NCBI GenBank assembly: GCA_030704615.1
Contig: CM060732.1
Span: 79,378,171 to 79,442,170 of the forward strand
Direction: 5' to 3'
From: Takakia lepidozioides
Taxonomy: Eukaryota > Streptophyta > Takakiopsida > Takakiales > Takakiaceae
DNA: 64,000 bases
Below, piece by piece: positions 32,942-46,800 of the stretch (position 1 is the first letter of the stretch; every line of letters starts with the position of its first letter). Below the pieces are notes generated by a model. That model was not told the DNA's origin and searched no databases. It saw only the letters and a program-made list of their open reading frames with translations. The position numbers were made by a program, and so were the translations under genes.

Positions 32942-35170
32942 TCAAGTAGTGCTCGTGCCATTATCAGCACCTTGCAAAAAGGAGCTTGACCGGTTGTATC
33001 TCATATGACTTTTCACAAGCTGACCCGATGCCAATGCTGCCATGAGTGAGAGCTCCCCCGCAAGCACTGAGCCTGCAACAATGCGTGCCAGTTTCTGGGC
33101 ATTTGCCCCTGGATTGTCACGGTCAGCCCCCTGGACGCCAAGAATGTTGAGTGCTGCAGCCTAAAAGCAATACCGTTGTTCCAAGTCAGTGTCCAAACAG
33201 CACTCAGATCGTACTATAGATGGTGCTTTCCAAGAGGACATCAACATTCACACACCAGAGAGTTCATTATCGTCATGGTTCCTGACATTACCTGGGAGGG
33301 CAAGAATGTACCACCACCGACTGTGCCCACCTCAATGCATGGCATGGTAACCGAAGCATACAGGTCTTTCCCACCATTTACCGCCTCTAGCATTGTCATG
33401 CACTGGCTGCTCTCCACATTCTGAGCAACATCCTGGCCCGTTGCGAGATATAATGCGGTGACGATGTTGGAGGCGTGGGCATTGAACCCACCAATAGATC
33501 CAGCCAAGGCTGACCCTGCGAGGTTCTTGATTGTGTTCAATTCAACCAATGCTTCCACTGTGGTTTTCAGCACCTTCCGGACCTTCACATAGTAACCGAG
33601 ATAGTGTAAGACACTCTACTTGGCAGCAGACAGTCCTAATAATGTACGTTAAAAATACACAGCACGGACAACAGCCAAAATAACAGGAAGAGGATATATG
33701 TATTTCATGCCCCTATCAGAACCTCTCCTGCGGCCAGAAGAAGACAGAACAGCCAAAGACAAAATACAGCAAGGGGTATCTTCCTGTTCCCTTTGATGTA
33801 TTATCTAACTGAAGTAGACTTTCCGCAGTACCGCAACCCCACATAAGAGATCTAATGTGCATCTGCAATTCTTTGAGATGTTCTGAGGTAATTGCTAAAT
33901 CAGTGTCCAACACCCTTCAAGCAGAGAAAGAAGGCAACAGAAAAACTCACCACAGAGCTAGAGATTGTGGCCTCACAGACAACAGATTTACCCCTGCCCT
34001 CAATCCAGTTGATTGCGGTGGCCTTCTTGTCAGCGCACAGATTGCCTGATATGCTTATGACCTCCATGTCGTCAAACTTACTTCGCAGGTAGGTCAGCAC
34101 ATGTTGTACACCTTTTGAAACCATGTTCATGCCCATGGCATCCCCAGTGCTGCAGCTCATGCGAATGTAAGCATGTCGCCCTGCAACCAGACACTGCACC
34201 TTTTGCAGCCTTGCAAACCTGCCAAAGTAACAATAAGTAGAAATTACGAGCATCCCGGAATAAGAAGAAAGCCAGGGACTACCAGGGCTTTCAGGGGAAT
34301 GGCTTACGAGCATACTAAAACACCTTGAGCACTGTCTTGATCCTACTTGGTGAAAGGGTTGTGTGGATACTTTAAAGACTTACACAAAATTGACAGTTCC
34401 TAGGTATCACAGTGTATTAACACTCCCAAGATCATTTAACTAAAGGTGGCTTTGAGAACTTGAAGGTTTGAATAAGTTGCATGCTCTAAGACAAGGGAAC
34501 ATGCCACACGGAAAAACACTTCAGAAAATTGAAAAGGACACCTCTCAACAAAAACTAACCTGCTTGATTGATTGAACACTGTAACAATATCTTCAAAATG
34601 CTTCTGCCCCTCAACAAACATCTTGAGGTCTGCAGCGCGCTTTGCACTGGGGAATCGCACAACAGGGGCTCGAGACATGCAGTCCCTCAAGATGACCGTG
34701 GCGGCCCCACCTGACTGATGGATAGCCTTGCAACCCCTGTTGGTGCTTGCCACCAGGCATCCCTCAGTCGTTGCCATGGGAACAACATACTCAGTTCCAT
34801 CGAGGAGTAGGGGCCCAGCTATCCCTACTGGAATTTGAACATGGCCTACAACCATCTCACAGCAAGCTCCCAGCACCATTGCATAATCGAACCCCTCGAC
34901 TGGCATACCCTGGAAAGACCTACCTGTCTGCATTTCGACTGCGCGTCGGCGGACAACGACAGCACGGTGGCAGTCTCCAAGTTCAGATTCAAGAGAGTGG
35001 GAAGCCAGACGACCATCACATATTGCTGCTGCAATCTCTTCATTGCTCAGCCCTGAGAATGAGTCTTCCCCCAAATGTACCATTGTTCCGTTTGAGTTCA
35101 GCTCCTCAAGGGGGAGGCAAGCAATCTTAAGTGGCCCCTCTCGCTCCGCGGGGAAATTTAAGGTATTCAT
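32942..35170 (-). CDS. HMGR: HMG-CoA reductase, four exons
   Basis: Reduces HMG-CoA to mevalonate with NADPH, the committed step of the cytosolic mevalonate pathway. Exons on the minus strand: 34560-35170, 33951-34218, 33292-33582, 32942-33160; they join in frame at GT-AG junctions to 462 residues. Catalytic residues are present: Glu136 in ATTEGC, Lys268 in CADKKA, Asp344 in GQDVAQN, His442 in SHMRYNRS. Ser448 after the NR matches the SnRK1 site of plant HMGRs. NADPH-site GDAMGMNM is intact. Oddity: from the ATG at 35170 the protein begins almost at the catalytic domain and lacks the two N-terminal membrane spans usual in plants. The frame stays open upstream to about 35290 without an ATG, so a 5' exon may be missing. 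Confidence 0.9.
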
Positions 35171-37850
35171 GTCCCAATAATTTTCGATTCCTACATCACC
35201 TGCATTGTAGGAAACCCTTTGGATAGTTTGCCCCTGAACCTCAGGCTTTACAGAGAAGAGACTTCTACACCTACATGGATGTCAAGACTAATTAGAGATA
35301 GAAGAGCCTGTCCAACAGCTCTGAACATCTGCAGTAGTGCAGGAGAAGCACCAGCGCTCACTAGCTGTCACACGCATGTGGCAGCTTTGGAAAGTGGAGT
35401 TCTGGCCTTGGACATCCATGTGCTCTCCTGTTCCTTTCTATCCGGATGGCATCTATTTCACTAGGTTGTATCTGCATTTCTTCATGAGCTGTCCATCGTC
35501 AAATGTGTGTTTGTGATTGTGCAATAGCAGGACATAGTGTGGCACCTTCAGAACTGGCGATGTGAGCACCGCCTTACTGTGGCCACATAGAGAGCATTGA
35601 TCATAACAAAGTTAGGGGCGAATCGAGTTTCAAATTCTTCGGGGCACTGCTTGTACGGGGTTCCTGTCTATCCACATTCCCTGCGTAGTTGTTTTGCAGC
35701 ATAACAGCTTAAGGCTGAGAAGCTACAGATAGCTGACGTGCATGCAAAGATTTAAATGATCGCCGAAACCTGAACAAAGTGTAGTGCACCAGGAGTCACT
35801 CACCCATTCAGCCGATTGCCTTTCATAAAACATATGTTCTCGAAATTCGAAGCCCGCCGGAAGTCTTCCGACATCACAACATAATGTCCGAGTCACAATG
35901 CCACGGATGATAGAGCCGAAGACCCGAGGGGCTATAGCTGTCCTACTTCGACTTGGAGGGGTCAGCACCTGCACAGACATTGCGCGCGGAAAGCTTGAGC
36001 ACTCTGTTGAGATCTCAGCCGAACACTGCAGACGTGAAATAGGACTTGTGCAATCTATAGACTGAGCCTGGCATGATAACAAGAAGTAAAATGTGGACTT
36101 GTCCTCAGACACGATAAATACAGATCAATCAGAAACTCCAAATCGACCACGCAAAATTATGCAGTCAAACTTGCACTATACACGATTCAATGGCAGAGAA
36201 AAGACACAGACCTCCAGAAGGCAAGCTCCATCTACTCGCAGACAAAACGGTAATAAAAAATCAGGTGAAAATCCTGGCACTGCCAATGATCACGCAAGTA
36301 GTGATCACAACTCCTCCGCATCCACCACCCAACAATCCCTGCTGTTTGTGCGATGCATAAGAGTAAGTACGAGGGAGCCTGTTGTTCCAGCAGAGTGCCG
36401 ACCTCGTACGTGGCTGGGTGTAAGATCCCCACGTGCTCTTCCTCTTCCTCTTCTTCAACGGGCCAAACGAGGTCTCACGATTTGAGCTCTTCAATTTACC
36501 TCGTTCACAGTTTTCAAGGATTCGCATGCATTGTTTTTTCTTCCTTGCTCGTTCGCGAAGACCCAACAATTTACAAGTAGGATGATGACGATGACGATGG
36601 GGTTGGTTTTGTCCGAGGGCCCGCAAGCTTGATGGACTTCTTTAAAGTACTACAGTTCTACGGGTTTAATGTCCTCTCTGACTTCTGACGAAGCCTGAGC
36701 CTGCCATTCTGTCCTGTCAGCTGTGCCTCTGAAAAGCTCCGTTGTAAAGTGGAAGCTCTTTCAGGTCCTAGCGCATGGACCTCACAAATGGCAATGTCAT
36801 ACTTGCTCATGCTGCTGGAGGACCCACTCCCTGTACACCAGTTAAGGAACGAGCCTCGCGAGACCTAAAAAGCTGTCCTTCTCCTGGTCGGATCTCACAC
36901 AGGCCAATGTCATATAAGTTAAGTTAGAGAGCCATAAATCACAGTGTAACACATCGCCACGACCTCGCATGCTACACCCCAGTCTGTCCCCATTCTTGTG
37001 TGGAATGAATTGATGGCTGCAAGCAGAGCTGTGAGAATCTTGCACATGTTTCTTGTTTCTTGCTTTCAATAGACTTTTCTATTTGGGAACTTCAGTGGTA
37101 CAATTGTAGTGAGATCTGATAGTTGTCGGTGGAATGAGCTCAGTATCGCAGTAAATGCTGAGCATCTGGTTCTGGGTGTTATTAGACAGGTCTTATTGTG
37201 TTCGTTTCTGGTACTCAAGACTGATAAGCTTTGTGAGCTTTCTGATGCCTCATGGCAAGATTGCTACGGAAGGAGTTGTTTCTCCTCTGGCCTGATTTGT
37301 GAGCTGGTGCTTCCCTTTCAAGAACAAAATTGCAGGGGTGTGATTACAGCAATCACAAACATGGAAGCAATGAACCTAGGCCTGCACCACATTGGTGCTG
37401 GATCCAGAAGAATAATGCCATTGGGTTTTTTTGTTGTCAAATAAATTGCGGTGTTAAGTATAAGGTGGTCTAGTAAGGTTTGCAGGTGAGGATCAAAACA
37501 GGAATGAAGGATTCAACTTGGTGAACTCGCTTGCAAGAAGTGGGAGATTGTCCTAGTACGGGAGTATATACCTTCAGCAGTGACCAAGTTTTTGTAGAGA
37601 AATAATGTAAAAGACCAATCTTTTTTCCCGACTCGAAAAAGGGTTAGTATTTGGCTGGGAATATACCCGCAAGGGTACTCCACAGCCAATAATAGCAGGG
37701 AACAATCAATGAATATGTCTCTCCATGGAGCTCTGACATCTTACTGATCTACAAAGCAGAGTGCGACTACATCATGCTCAGCACTCTACCTATGCCTCCG
37801 TAACCACAGCAACAAAACTTCACTAAAACAATGTATAGGGAGCATTATGA
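35171..37850. other. HMGR upstream and Lon downstream region
   Basis: I found no recognisable gene on either strand. A minus-strand frame at 35723-36112 (129 codons) is open but has no known domain and no transmembrane character. An upstream HMGR exon with the membrane anchor could lie here, but I cannot point to it. Confidence 0.5.
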
Positions 37851-40800
37851 TCACAATGAAATGGACGCCTCTTTAACAGTGTCAACGGGAACAATTTGTT
37901 TCTCTTCAGCTGGTTGAATGGCGAAGGCAAGGGTGAAAATTTCGCTGTAGTGCTCCACAAAGTGAACCTCAAGGCCCTCCTTCACATGTGCGGGGAGCTC
38001 GTCATAGTCACGCTTGTTCGCAGAAGGGAAGATAATTATTTTAACACCACTCCTCCTGGCTGCCACTGTCTTCTCCTTCACCTGCAAGAACCAGGCCAAC
38101 GACCATTCATACCAGAAGAGCGTCAGCCAGCAGGATATACCCATTGACCATTTAAGGTGGACATGAACCCTTGTGGGCATAGACTCTGCAATCCCTCCCA
38201 GACTACCGTACTGCTCATATGACCACCATCCAGTTGGAGTGGACTGAGATGGAATTGACATCATGCAAGAGAGAATTGTCTCTGGCCTCGCCTTAACCAT
38301 CACGAGTGCACGAGAAGATGGCAAACAGAATAGAAAAGAGAGGAAGACTTTGGTCTACATCAGATCCACTGATAATGTGCAGGAGGTTTCAAGTTGAGCA
38401 AGTATACCCCTCCAATAGGTAGCACTCGGCCTGTGAGAGTGACCTCGCCTGTCATAGCGACATCTCTGCGCACGGGCTGATTCAATGCAAGAGACAGCAT
38501 CGAAGTTATCATGGTGCTGCCTGCACTCGGCCCATCTTTTGGGGTGGCCCCGGCTGGAACATGCAAGTGCAGCTTTGAATTAGCAAAGAAAGTGTTTCCG
38601 GGGTCTTTCTCCCGTAAGATCCCTCTGGAGAGAGTGTGGGCTATGGTAGCACTTTCCTTCATCACATCCCCCAATTGACCAGTTAGCTGGAGCATCCCCT
38701 TGCCTTCACCTTGCTCAATCAGGCTGGTCTCTACATACAAGGTGGAGCCCCCCATGGCAGTCCAGGCTAACCCCATCACAACACCGACAGGGGTTTCGTC
38801 ATAAAGGCGATCACTCTGGAACACTGGGTTACCTACGTAGTCAGCCAGGTTTGAATCATCTACTATCATCTTCTCCTGAGGCAATATGGGAATCTCCTCT
38901 TTTGCTTCTTCAGGTGCATCCACTATCATCTTCTCCTGGGGCAATATGGGATTCCCCTCTTCTTTTGCTTCTTGAGATGCATCTACTATCATCGTCTCCT
39001 GGGGCAATATGGGAGTCTCCTCCTCTTTTGTTTGAGGGGCAGTGGGCGTTTCTTCTGGGACCTGCCACACAGCACAAAGCGAGCCCCTTAGCAGACCTAC
39101 AAACTCTCCACTTATATAAGTTACTCGAAACCCTACACAGAATTTATCCATTTGAAAGGCTCTTAACAAATCATTAATAATTGGAGGTGACATCTACAAC
39201 TGCCTGGTCAGGATACCCATTCCTCAACATGAATTGTGGTAGCCTCCTAAGCATGGTGTCTGTCTGTCTCAAGTAGTCAATGACCGATCCCTTTGAGAAA
39301 AGAGGTTTGTATTCACCTTGGGGCTCAACTCCACCCCACACATCTACCCGTGATTTTGATTATTGAACTGTGTCAATTGAACATGTCAGCCATTAGCGGA
39401 TTTTCTTTTCTTGTTGCCGAAGTAGTATTACAGCGGTGCTAAAGATGACTGCCCATTCACATTATTTAGGAGAAATTGTTGGCACTCAACAGTTTCTAAA
39501 TGCTTTTATCACTGGTACACCCATACAATAGGATCACACTGGGCATCATCACATGAGAATCCTGGTGATGGGTAAGAGATTCAGTTTGCCAAGGAAGCAG
39601 ATATAGGGCTCTACTCTAGATGCCACAAATTATTCGTCAATAATCCATATCATACTACTGGAAGTGGAGCTGCCACAGTCGATGACGAATTACAGTAAGC
39701 TTTAACCCGAATCAGTTTCCTTTTAATGGATCCTCAATGTCTGTGGCAAAGTGGATGTCACTTCAAGGTAAGATTCACAGCCTGATGTGTAAAAACCATT
39801 CACTGGATTAGGACAATTACCACCCCAGAAGAACCATGCCTCAAGGGTGCTTCATAGCCAATGTCGACCCAGAATCAGCAGCCACTGCAACTCTCAAGTT
39901 AAGATCAATTGAGCATGTTAGGGCACCTTTCCATGTGACCCCCTCACCCCCTGGAGTTGACGTCGCATGGCCCAGTGCAGGTCAAAATAGCCTTGTCATG
40001 TCACCCTGGCACTCCCCCAACCCATTCTGGGGTAAGGGGGTTTGTAGCCACTGCCAAAAGCGGACTTCTGGGCTCCACGGGTCAGAGGCAGCTCTATACC
40101 TGCTATACCGAGTCATTACGTTCTCTACAACCTGCTACAGCCAGTGATAGAGGCAAGGACGCATCTCAAAACCTAAAACTAGGGGCAGGAAGAAAGGTGA
40201 CTGCCGGTAGCCACTGCTCTCAACCGGATGCACATAGCAAGGCTCAGTAGCCTTGACCACCGATGACCCAATCTTTGGCCTGCGTCATCAACCGGGTGAG
40301 GGGGTCACATGGAAAGAGGCCCATAGCTGACACATCATGTCTCCAGCGAGCCCCTGTGGGTATACACACTCTAGACCACATTTTCTATGGGATCGACATC
40401 TTGTCCACATTTCTTCTCTTTCTCTAATGTACGATAAGTGTGCAATTATCAACAAATGCCCTACTGAAATATGGTGAAATAAGGACTACCTCAACGATGA
40501 TCTCCTCCGAGGATGTTACCATGGGGATTGGTTCCTGCGAGCTCTCTTCCTTTTTAGTATTTTGTGCGCCCTCAAGAGGTTGGATGGCTTCCTCAGTTTT
40601 TGGAAGCGTCAGGGTCTCTGTATTTGCTGGCACTTCTTCAACAATCACAGCCCTTTCTGGACCCATACCAAGAATATCTAGCTGTTTTCGGACCAGCTTC
40701 AAGGCAACCTGCAGACCACCAGCCAGAAATCAATAACAATCCTAATTCACTACCATGGAACTTATCACCTGGACCACTCCATCACAGATATATCAACTCT

Positions 40801-43800
40801 TAGGGATGGACTATCCGTTCAACCTCTTCTCCAAAATTACGGCAAGATCCCTGTCACCTAAGTATCCATATAAGTGTTGAGAAATCTCCATACTTACAAT
40901 TAAAGGTAGCCAAAAAAAACAGTACTGAGAAGATCTGATCTGAGGTTGGAGGGATTTTCAGAAGAGAAAACCGGCAACAAACAGCAAAGAAAAGAAAAAC
41001 AGAGACAATAAAAAAGGAAAAACGAAGAAAAAGAAGCAAGGATAAAATAGACACGGATACAATCAAAAAAACAAACACGGATTCAATTGACCCGTAAACT
41101 GAGATTGCAGTACAGGCTTGGTGACTGTCTCTCACCAATCCATGACCAAGTAGAACAACAACATGTATGGGAATGACAAGCCACCATCACTTGCCCACCG
41201 ACTTCGTCAGCTCCCGACAATGGGTATAGGTTTATGCACAGAGCACAACCAACGTACTGAGTTTCTGTCACATATCTAGAAGTAACGGGAAAACTCAGTC
41301 ATGTTGTTGGCTATCACCTAAAGAAAGTGCAAGGAAACAAGCCGAAGAAGGCTGAAAAAGTAAACACTTGAGGGGATAAGAAAGAAGAAGAAAAAGAAGA
41401 AAAAACAAAACAGAGAAGAGGAGGAAAACATATAGGGGTAAGTAGACTCCCTGACAACAACTCATGAGCTAAAACAGGCAGCCTGGTACTAGAGCGCTTT
41501 TTCAGGCCAGGCAGTTGCACCTGAGCCGCCCAAATGAAGCTCATGCATTGGTGCAAGCACCAGATCAATGGGGATAAACCCTAGGGCAAGTGCCCTTATG
41601 TCGAGGCTCACACCATAGTAAGATGTCAGTGGTGACTTCGATATTGGTACTGTCTGTGTAAAGTCAATGCTCAATACAACTACAATCGGTACTTGCTAAG
41701 AGAATTTATGTCTCATATATAGCAATGTCTAAATGCCCTCCATTGATAGCTCCGCGAGCATGCCCCTAGCAACCAAATGTGTCAGAGAGGTTCAGATGTG
41801 GAAACCAAGGCCAGGTGATCACCTTACGGTAAATCTTCTCGATGTGTTTCTGAAGATTTCGCACCCCCGCCTCCCGGCAATAGGTCTCAATTAATGTGTG
41901 CAATGCCCCATCACTCACGTCCACCTGCATGTAACAACCCTCATGGACAGAACTCAGCCTCAGAGTCTAATGTCTATCATCTCAATCTGTGTCTGCACCT
42001 TATTCGGGGCCCTCCTGTTCTTGTGTACAAGTGACCACCAAAAACATAACGTGAATTAGTAGATTAATGACAATTTCAATTCTTGTTTTGAAGACTCCCA
42101 GTCTGTGGCCTTCAGCTTTAAGGACCCAAAGTGTCTGGCAGCTCTACATGAGGCACTGTCTTTGGGTGACCTTTCATGTAGTGGAATATAAAAACATATG
42201 TTCCACTACGAGGTACTATATTTAACTACATGTTGGATAACCAGTTTGACTGAATAGTGAATTATTGAGACATAACCCAGATAGTCACTATGTAGTAACT
42301 ATTATCAACCAAGTTGATACACATGTACTGACATGTCCTGGGATAATATACCGCATAGTGAAAACCAATGAAATATATAACCATAAATTCACTATGTAGT
42401 ACTTATTTCAGCTATAAGTTGGTACCACATTGTGAAACTTATTCACTAAGAAAATTTTGTTATTCATTCTTGCTCTAGTTGCCGTCCCTTCAGTCTCCAG
42501 TGGGACCACATGCAGGAGAAGAAAAGAGGGCCACCTGTTCAGGTTTGACCCCCGAGCCTTCACGGGCTGCCTTTTCCAAGTAATCACGAGCAATGTGCAT
42601 TTTTTCATCTGTGATGTAGCCCACCAGGCGAATCACTTCCATCCGGTCTAGCAGTGGGCCAGGTATGTTCTCCACCAGATTTGCCGTACAGACAAATAGT
42701 ACCTATCATGCCACCAATCATTGATCACTTCCATTTAACCCCCAGATGACGACCCCTCACTACACGACAATGACATTTACCCTCTGGTCTGCATCATTGG
42801 TGTAGACTTGCAAATGATTGGATGTGCTAGCCGAGTCAGAAGACAACTGGTCTCTATCAGACGAGGCAGGGTGTGAAGTCTGGAACAGATCACTAAAAGA
42901 ATGGTCTTCGTCAGTATCAATATACTTCGAATGAAAATACAAGAAACCATCTTTTTCTCAAAAAGAATAGGAATGAAGTAGACCTGAATACTTGTGACCT
43001 TCCATAGAGGATCCAGGACAATTGCTAACAGACAAAGTAGGGAGGAAAAGCTGAGGAAAAACCTTAGACAAATCAATCGGGACATCAAGATAATGATCCA
43101 AAAAGTTTGCGTTTTGTTCCGGGTCCAAGAGCTCCAGCAGAGCACTTGCCGGATCTCCTGCATGCCCGCGCCCCAGCTATATCCGCAATGGATGTATTTC
43201 AGCACAAATTAGTTGTCCACACAACATTCCATGCTTCGGAACTGAGGACCCCAAGGGATAGCAATATTGATCACTACATCCACTGACCATATTCAAAAGA
43301 AATGTTCTCATAGATTGCATGTCAAGTGGTGGGCATCTGTAGGTTGCATTGCACACATAACATATAACAAGCATCTCAACGTGACTCACAACCCCAAGTC
43401 TCAGACAATGGTGATTCAACAGTATGGCCACTCACAACAAGGTCCTGCCTTATATCCTAGCGCATCTCAAGATGCCAATTTTCTATTTGTATTAAAGGAT
43501 TCAATTTAAATCTGAATGGAGCTTATTCACACAATTAAAGACACAAGAGGCTTGCCTCGAGTCTGAAATGTGGGATACCTTATCAATCTCGTCAATCAAC
43601 ACCAAAGGATTTGACGTGCCAGCAGATTTCAGACATTGCACCATCTTGCCAGGCATGGCCCCCACATACGTTCGCCGGTGCCCCTGCCATTGCCATCAGA
43701 CTTAAAACTTAGGCCCCATATAGTTATGCATATCTGCTGTGCATGGTATGTTGGAGCCACCATGTAAAGAATTAGGAAAAGTACTGAAGTGCCCTGCAGG

Positions 43801-46800
43801 TATAAGAAGGTAAGTAGCCGAGTATCAGCATCTTAGGCCATAATAATAATGTAGTTTGAGACATCAAGACCCAAACCTTGATTTCCGCAACGTCACTGAG
43901 TCCTCCAACTGAGAACCGATAGAACTTGCGGTTGAGCGCATGAGCAATGGAGCGACCAATGCTGGTTTTGCCAACACCTGGGGGGCCTGCCAAACATATG
44001 ATTTTTCCTGCCAACAAAACCACACCAGCTATGAGAAGACATACGCAAGAATTTGAACTCTGAGGGAAGAATGGTGAAAATAAGGGAAGCACTACAGGAA
44101 CAATGTGGTGGCTGAGAAAGAGGCTACCTTGAGCTGTTCCCCTGAGCCTTCCAACAGCAATAAACTCAAGGATGCGCTCTTTTACATCTGACAGACCGTA
44201 GTGCTCATCATCCAAAATCTTTTGCGCTTGATAAACATCAAAATTCTCTTTGCTACCCACCCCCAAGAAACAACAGTCAACGACAAACCTCCATGCAAAA
44301 CTGTAGGAATCACGTAATAAACTATGCCTTCACAGCTTGTGGAGTTAAGACACTGCACTGGAATAAGGAGATACACACTGTACTTCCATACGACCTCCCC
44401 ACCCCTTCCAGTGATTACAGATGGAGAATAACTGGTCTGGTCAAAATCCATCTGCACTTAGGGCTGGATGCCCCTGCATGAGACACTGGATGGAAAAGAA
44501 TAATGCCATACCCCAGCAGGTAGTGCACTAAATCTGTTCCTCAAGATAGCAGATGTCTGCTCGGTTCTCCTGCTGAAGCAAAGGAGCTGAAATTTTCTAG
44601 CAGAGAAAATCCCAAAAACACATTGCTTTTGTGGATCATGTCAGATATCAACCCCATAAGATACGCGAGGCCTAACTTCTCAGAGAATCTTGCATGCCTA
44701 TGTCACTGGAATATAATCATTAGAATAACAACACCCTTGCAATGATCAGTCTGGGAAAAGGGTGCCAAACCTATACTGGCCCCAGGGGAGGGACGTGAGC
44801 CAATCGAGGTAGTTGCGAGTGACATTGAACTCGCTGGAGCTCGCCTCCAAGCCCTGTAGCTTGTTCAATTCTTCATCAATCACTTGCAATACTTGTTTTG
44901 GACAATCCTTCCGCATCGGTTCCAACCTCTCCCGAAACTTTCCTGCTCCATTTGAAATGAGTTTGGTTTTTAATGCAAACACTATGGGCCTGCCCTACCC
45001 CAACAAACGTCTCTGGAGGCAGACAAGATTCCATACAAACTTTGTCCCTTAACTTTACCTGCACGAGGCCTTCACCCTTAGACAATCGCTAGAACATTAA
45101 TTGTGGTTTCCGGATTTGTTCCTCTCTCATGTTTTCTTCCATTTTGTCCCATAAGCTCTATGAGCTTTCCGCGGACGTTATAAAGCACCATTTCATTCCC
45201 TTATTGGCTTTACCTAAACTGCTAGAATAAACATGATTCTGAAGATGAGAGTCTTACCAGTCAAAGCGGTCTTATCATCGGTCTCCAACCCCAGCTCCTG
45301 CACCATGCAACAAATTGGCCCCCTTATCACCTAATCCTTTGTAGCTCCGACATAAGAATTGCATTCCAAGAGCATCCCCAACATCCGTTTGGCTGCCCTC
45401 CCAACTATCAGAAGCTTCCTGTAGTCATCTTACGGGGATCTGTGGTTATCTGAAAGGTTACCAGACAGATTCATGTACCACACATTCATGTGCACTGCGA
45501 ATAGTGAATCAATTCCAGGACTTATGTCCCATTATTTTCAGATACCAGAATCTTAAGTACCAATTTTGGACACCTTGGATCCCACAATCAACTCGAGGTT
45601 TTTTTTGCTGCTCTCTTTCTCGAGGAAACAAGAAGGGTTGAATTCAGACTTCAGATCCAAACAATGCTCTTTCACTGAGTCTGTGTGTGCCTCCTTGCAT
45701 GTGAGAAAACATAGGAAACAGCGAAGGGCCACATTTTTAATTGGGGGGTAGCGCAGGTGTATTGTTTGCATTTAGCTTGAAGGCATAGGAGGCCACTTTG
45801 CAATCTTTCAGTAGCGGTTGCTGACAACTGAAATTTGGGTGTAGATAACCAGACCCCAAGTATGGATATGACCTCAATCTCTTGCTGGTTGAAGAAAAAT
45901 CTCCGATCAGCATGACCACAAAAAACCATGATTGTGGATTTTGCTGAGGTTGACCTGCAGCCTAGTCTTTGGAGAACTCTTTTAGAAAGAAACTTAATAT
46001 ACCATCAAAAGAGAAACTTATATACCATCAAAAGGTGGCCCAGAAGGCCTATGAGAGTGCGGACTTTGAAATTTGTGTCTGGCTTCTCGTTCTTTGCTAA
46101 CAAATTTGCTTTTTGTTGCAAAGGTTCCACTTTTCTCTACGCGATCGGGATTTTTGTTGTAATACTAGCCCTGCCAGACTCAGTATCAAGGTTTGCCGAG
46201 GTTAGTATGGAGGCTAGTGCTTTCTGGAGTTTCATCTCGGTGTTCTACCCTTTCCTGGTGTAGAAAAAAAAGAGAAAAGAACTAGACAGAACGAAAGCAG
46301 AAAAGAAAAAAGAGAACTACAAAAGAAGAGCTTCACAATATCCCAAACAAACCCAGAGGGTTTATGAGAGAGAAACTAACTAACTATCTTTATACCATCA
46401 CCCAGGTGGCACATAGACAAAAACAGAGGTGCAGGATAGTCCAGATCTCTGTCATACAAAAAGTGGCGAGAAGAAATCCAATCCTGAAAGGCAATGGAAC
46501 CTACCTTCTTGATGGCTTTCATTTGCTCCATCAGAAGATACCGCCGTTGATCTCCGCTAATTTTCTCCTCCACGCCCTTTGCAATCGATGCCTACGCACA
46601 ACAAAGAGCAGACCTTGTCAAGCCTAATCTTATTTTTGTTTAAAAACAAATATTTGCTCAGGGAAGCAAGCAATGCTAACCTGCAGTTTGCTTAGTTCCA
46701 ATTCCTTCTTCAGCAACATTAGTGTTGCATGCAAGCGTTTCAGTACCTGCACATCAATTGACACCACAATAAGTTGGTAATGCGCATGTAGTGGAAAATA

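Noticed and set aside
35723-36112. 129-codon minus-strand frame upstream of HMGR as the membrane-anchor exon
   Set aside because: It lacks hydrophobic spans and shows no similarity to HMGR N-termini.
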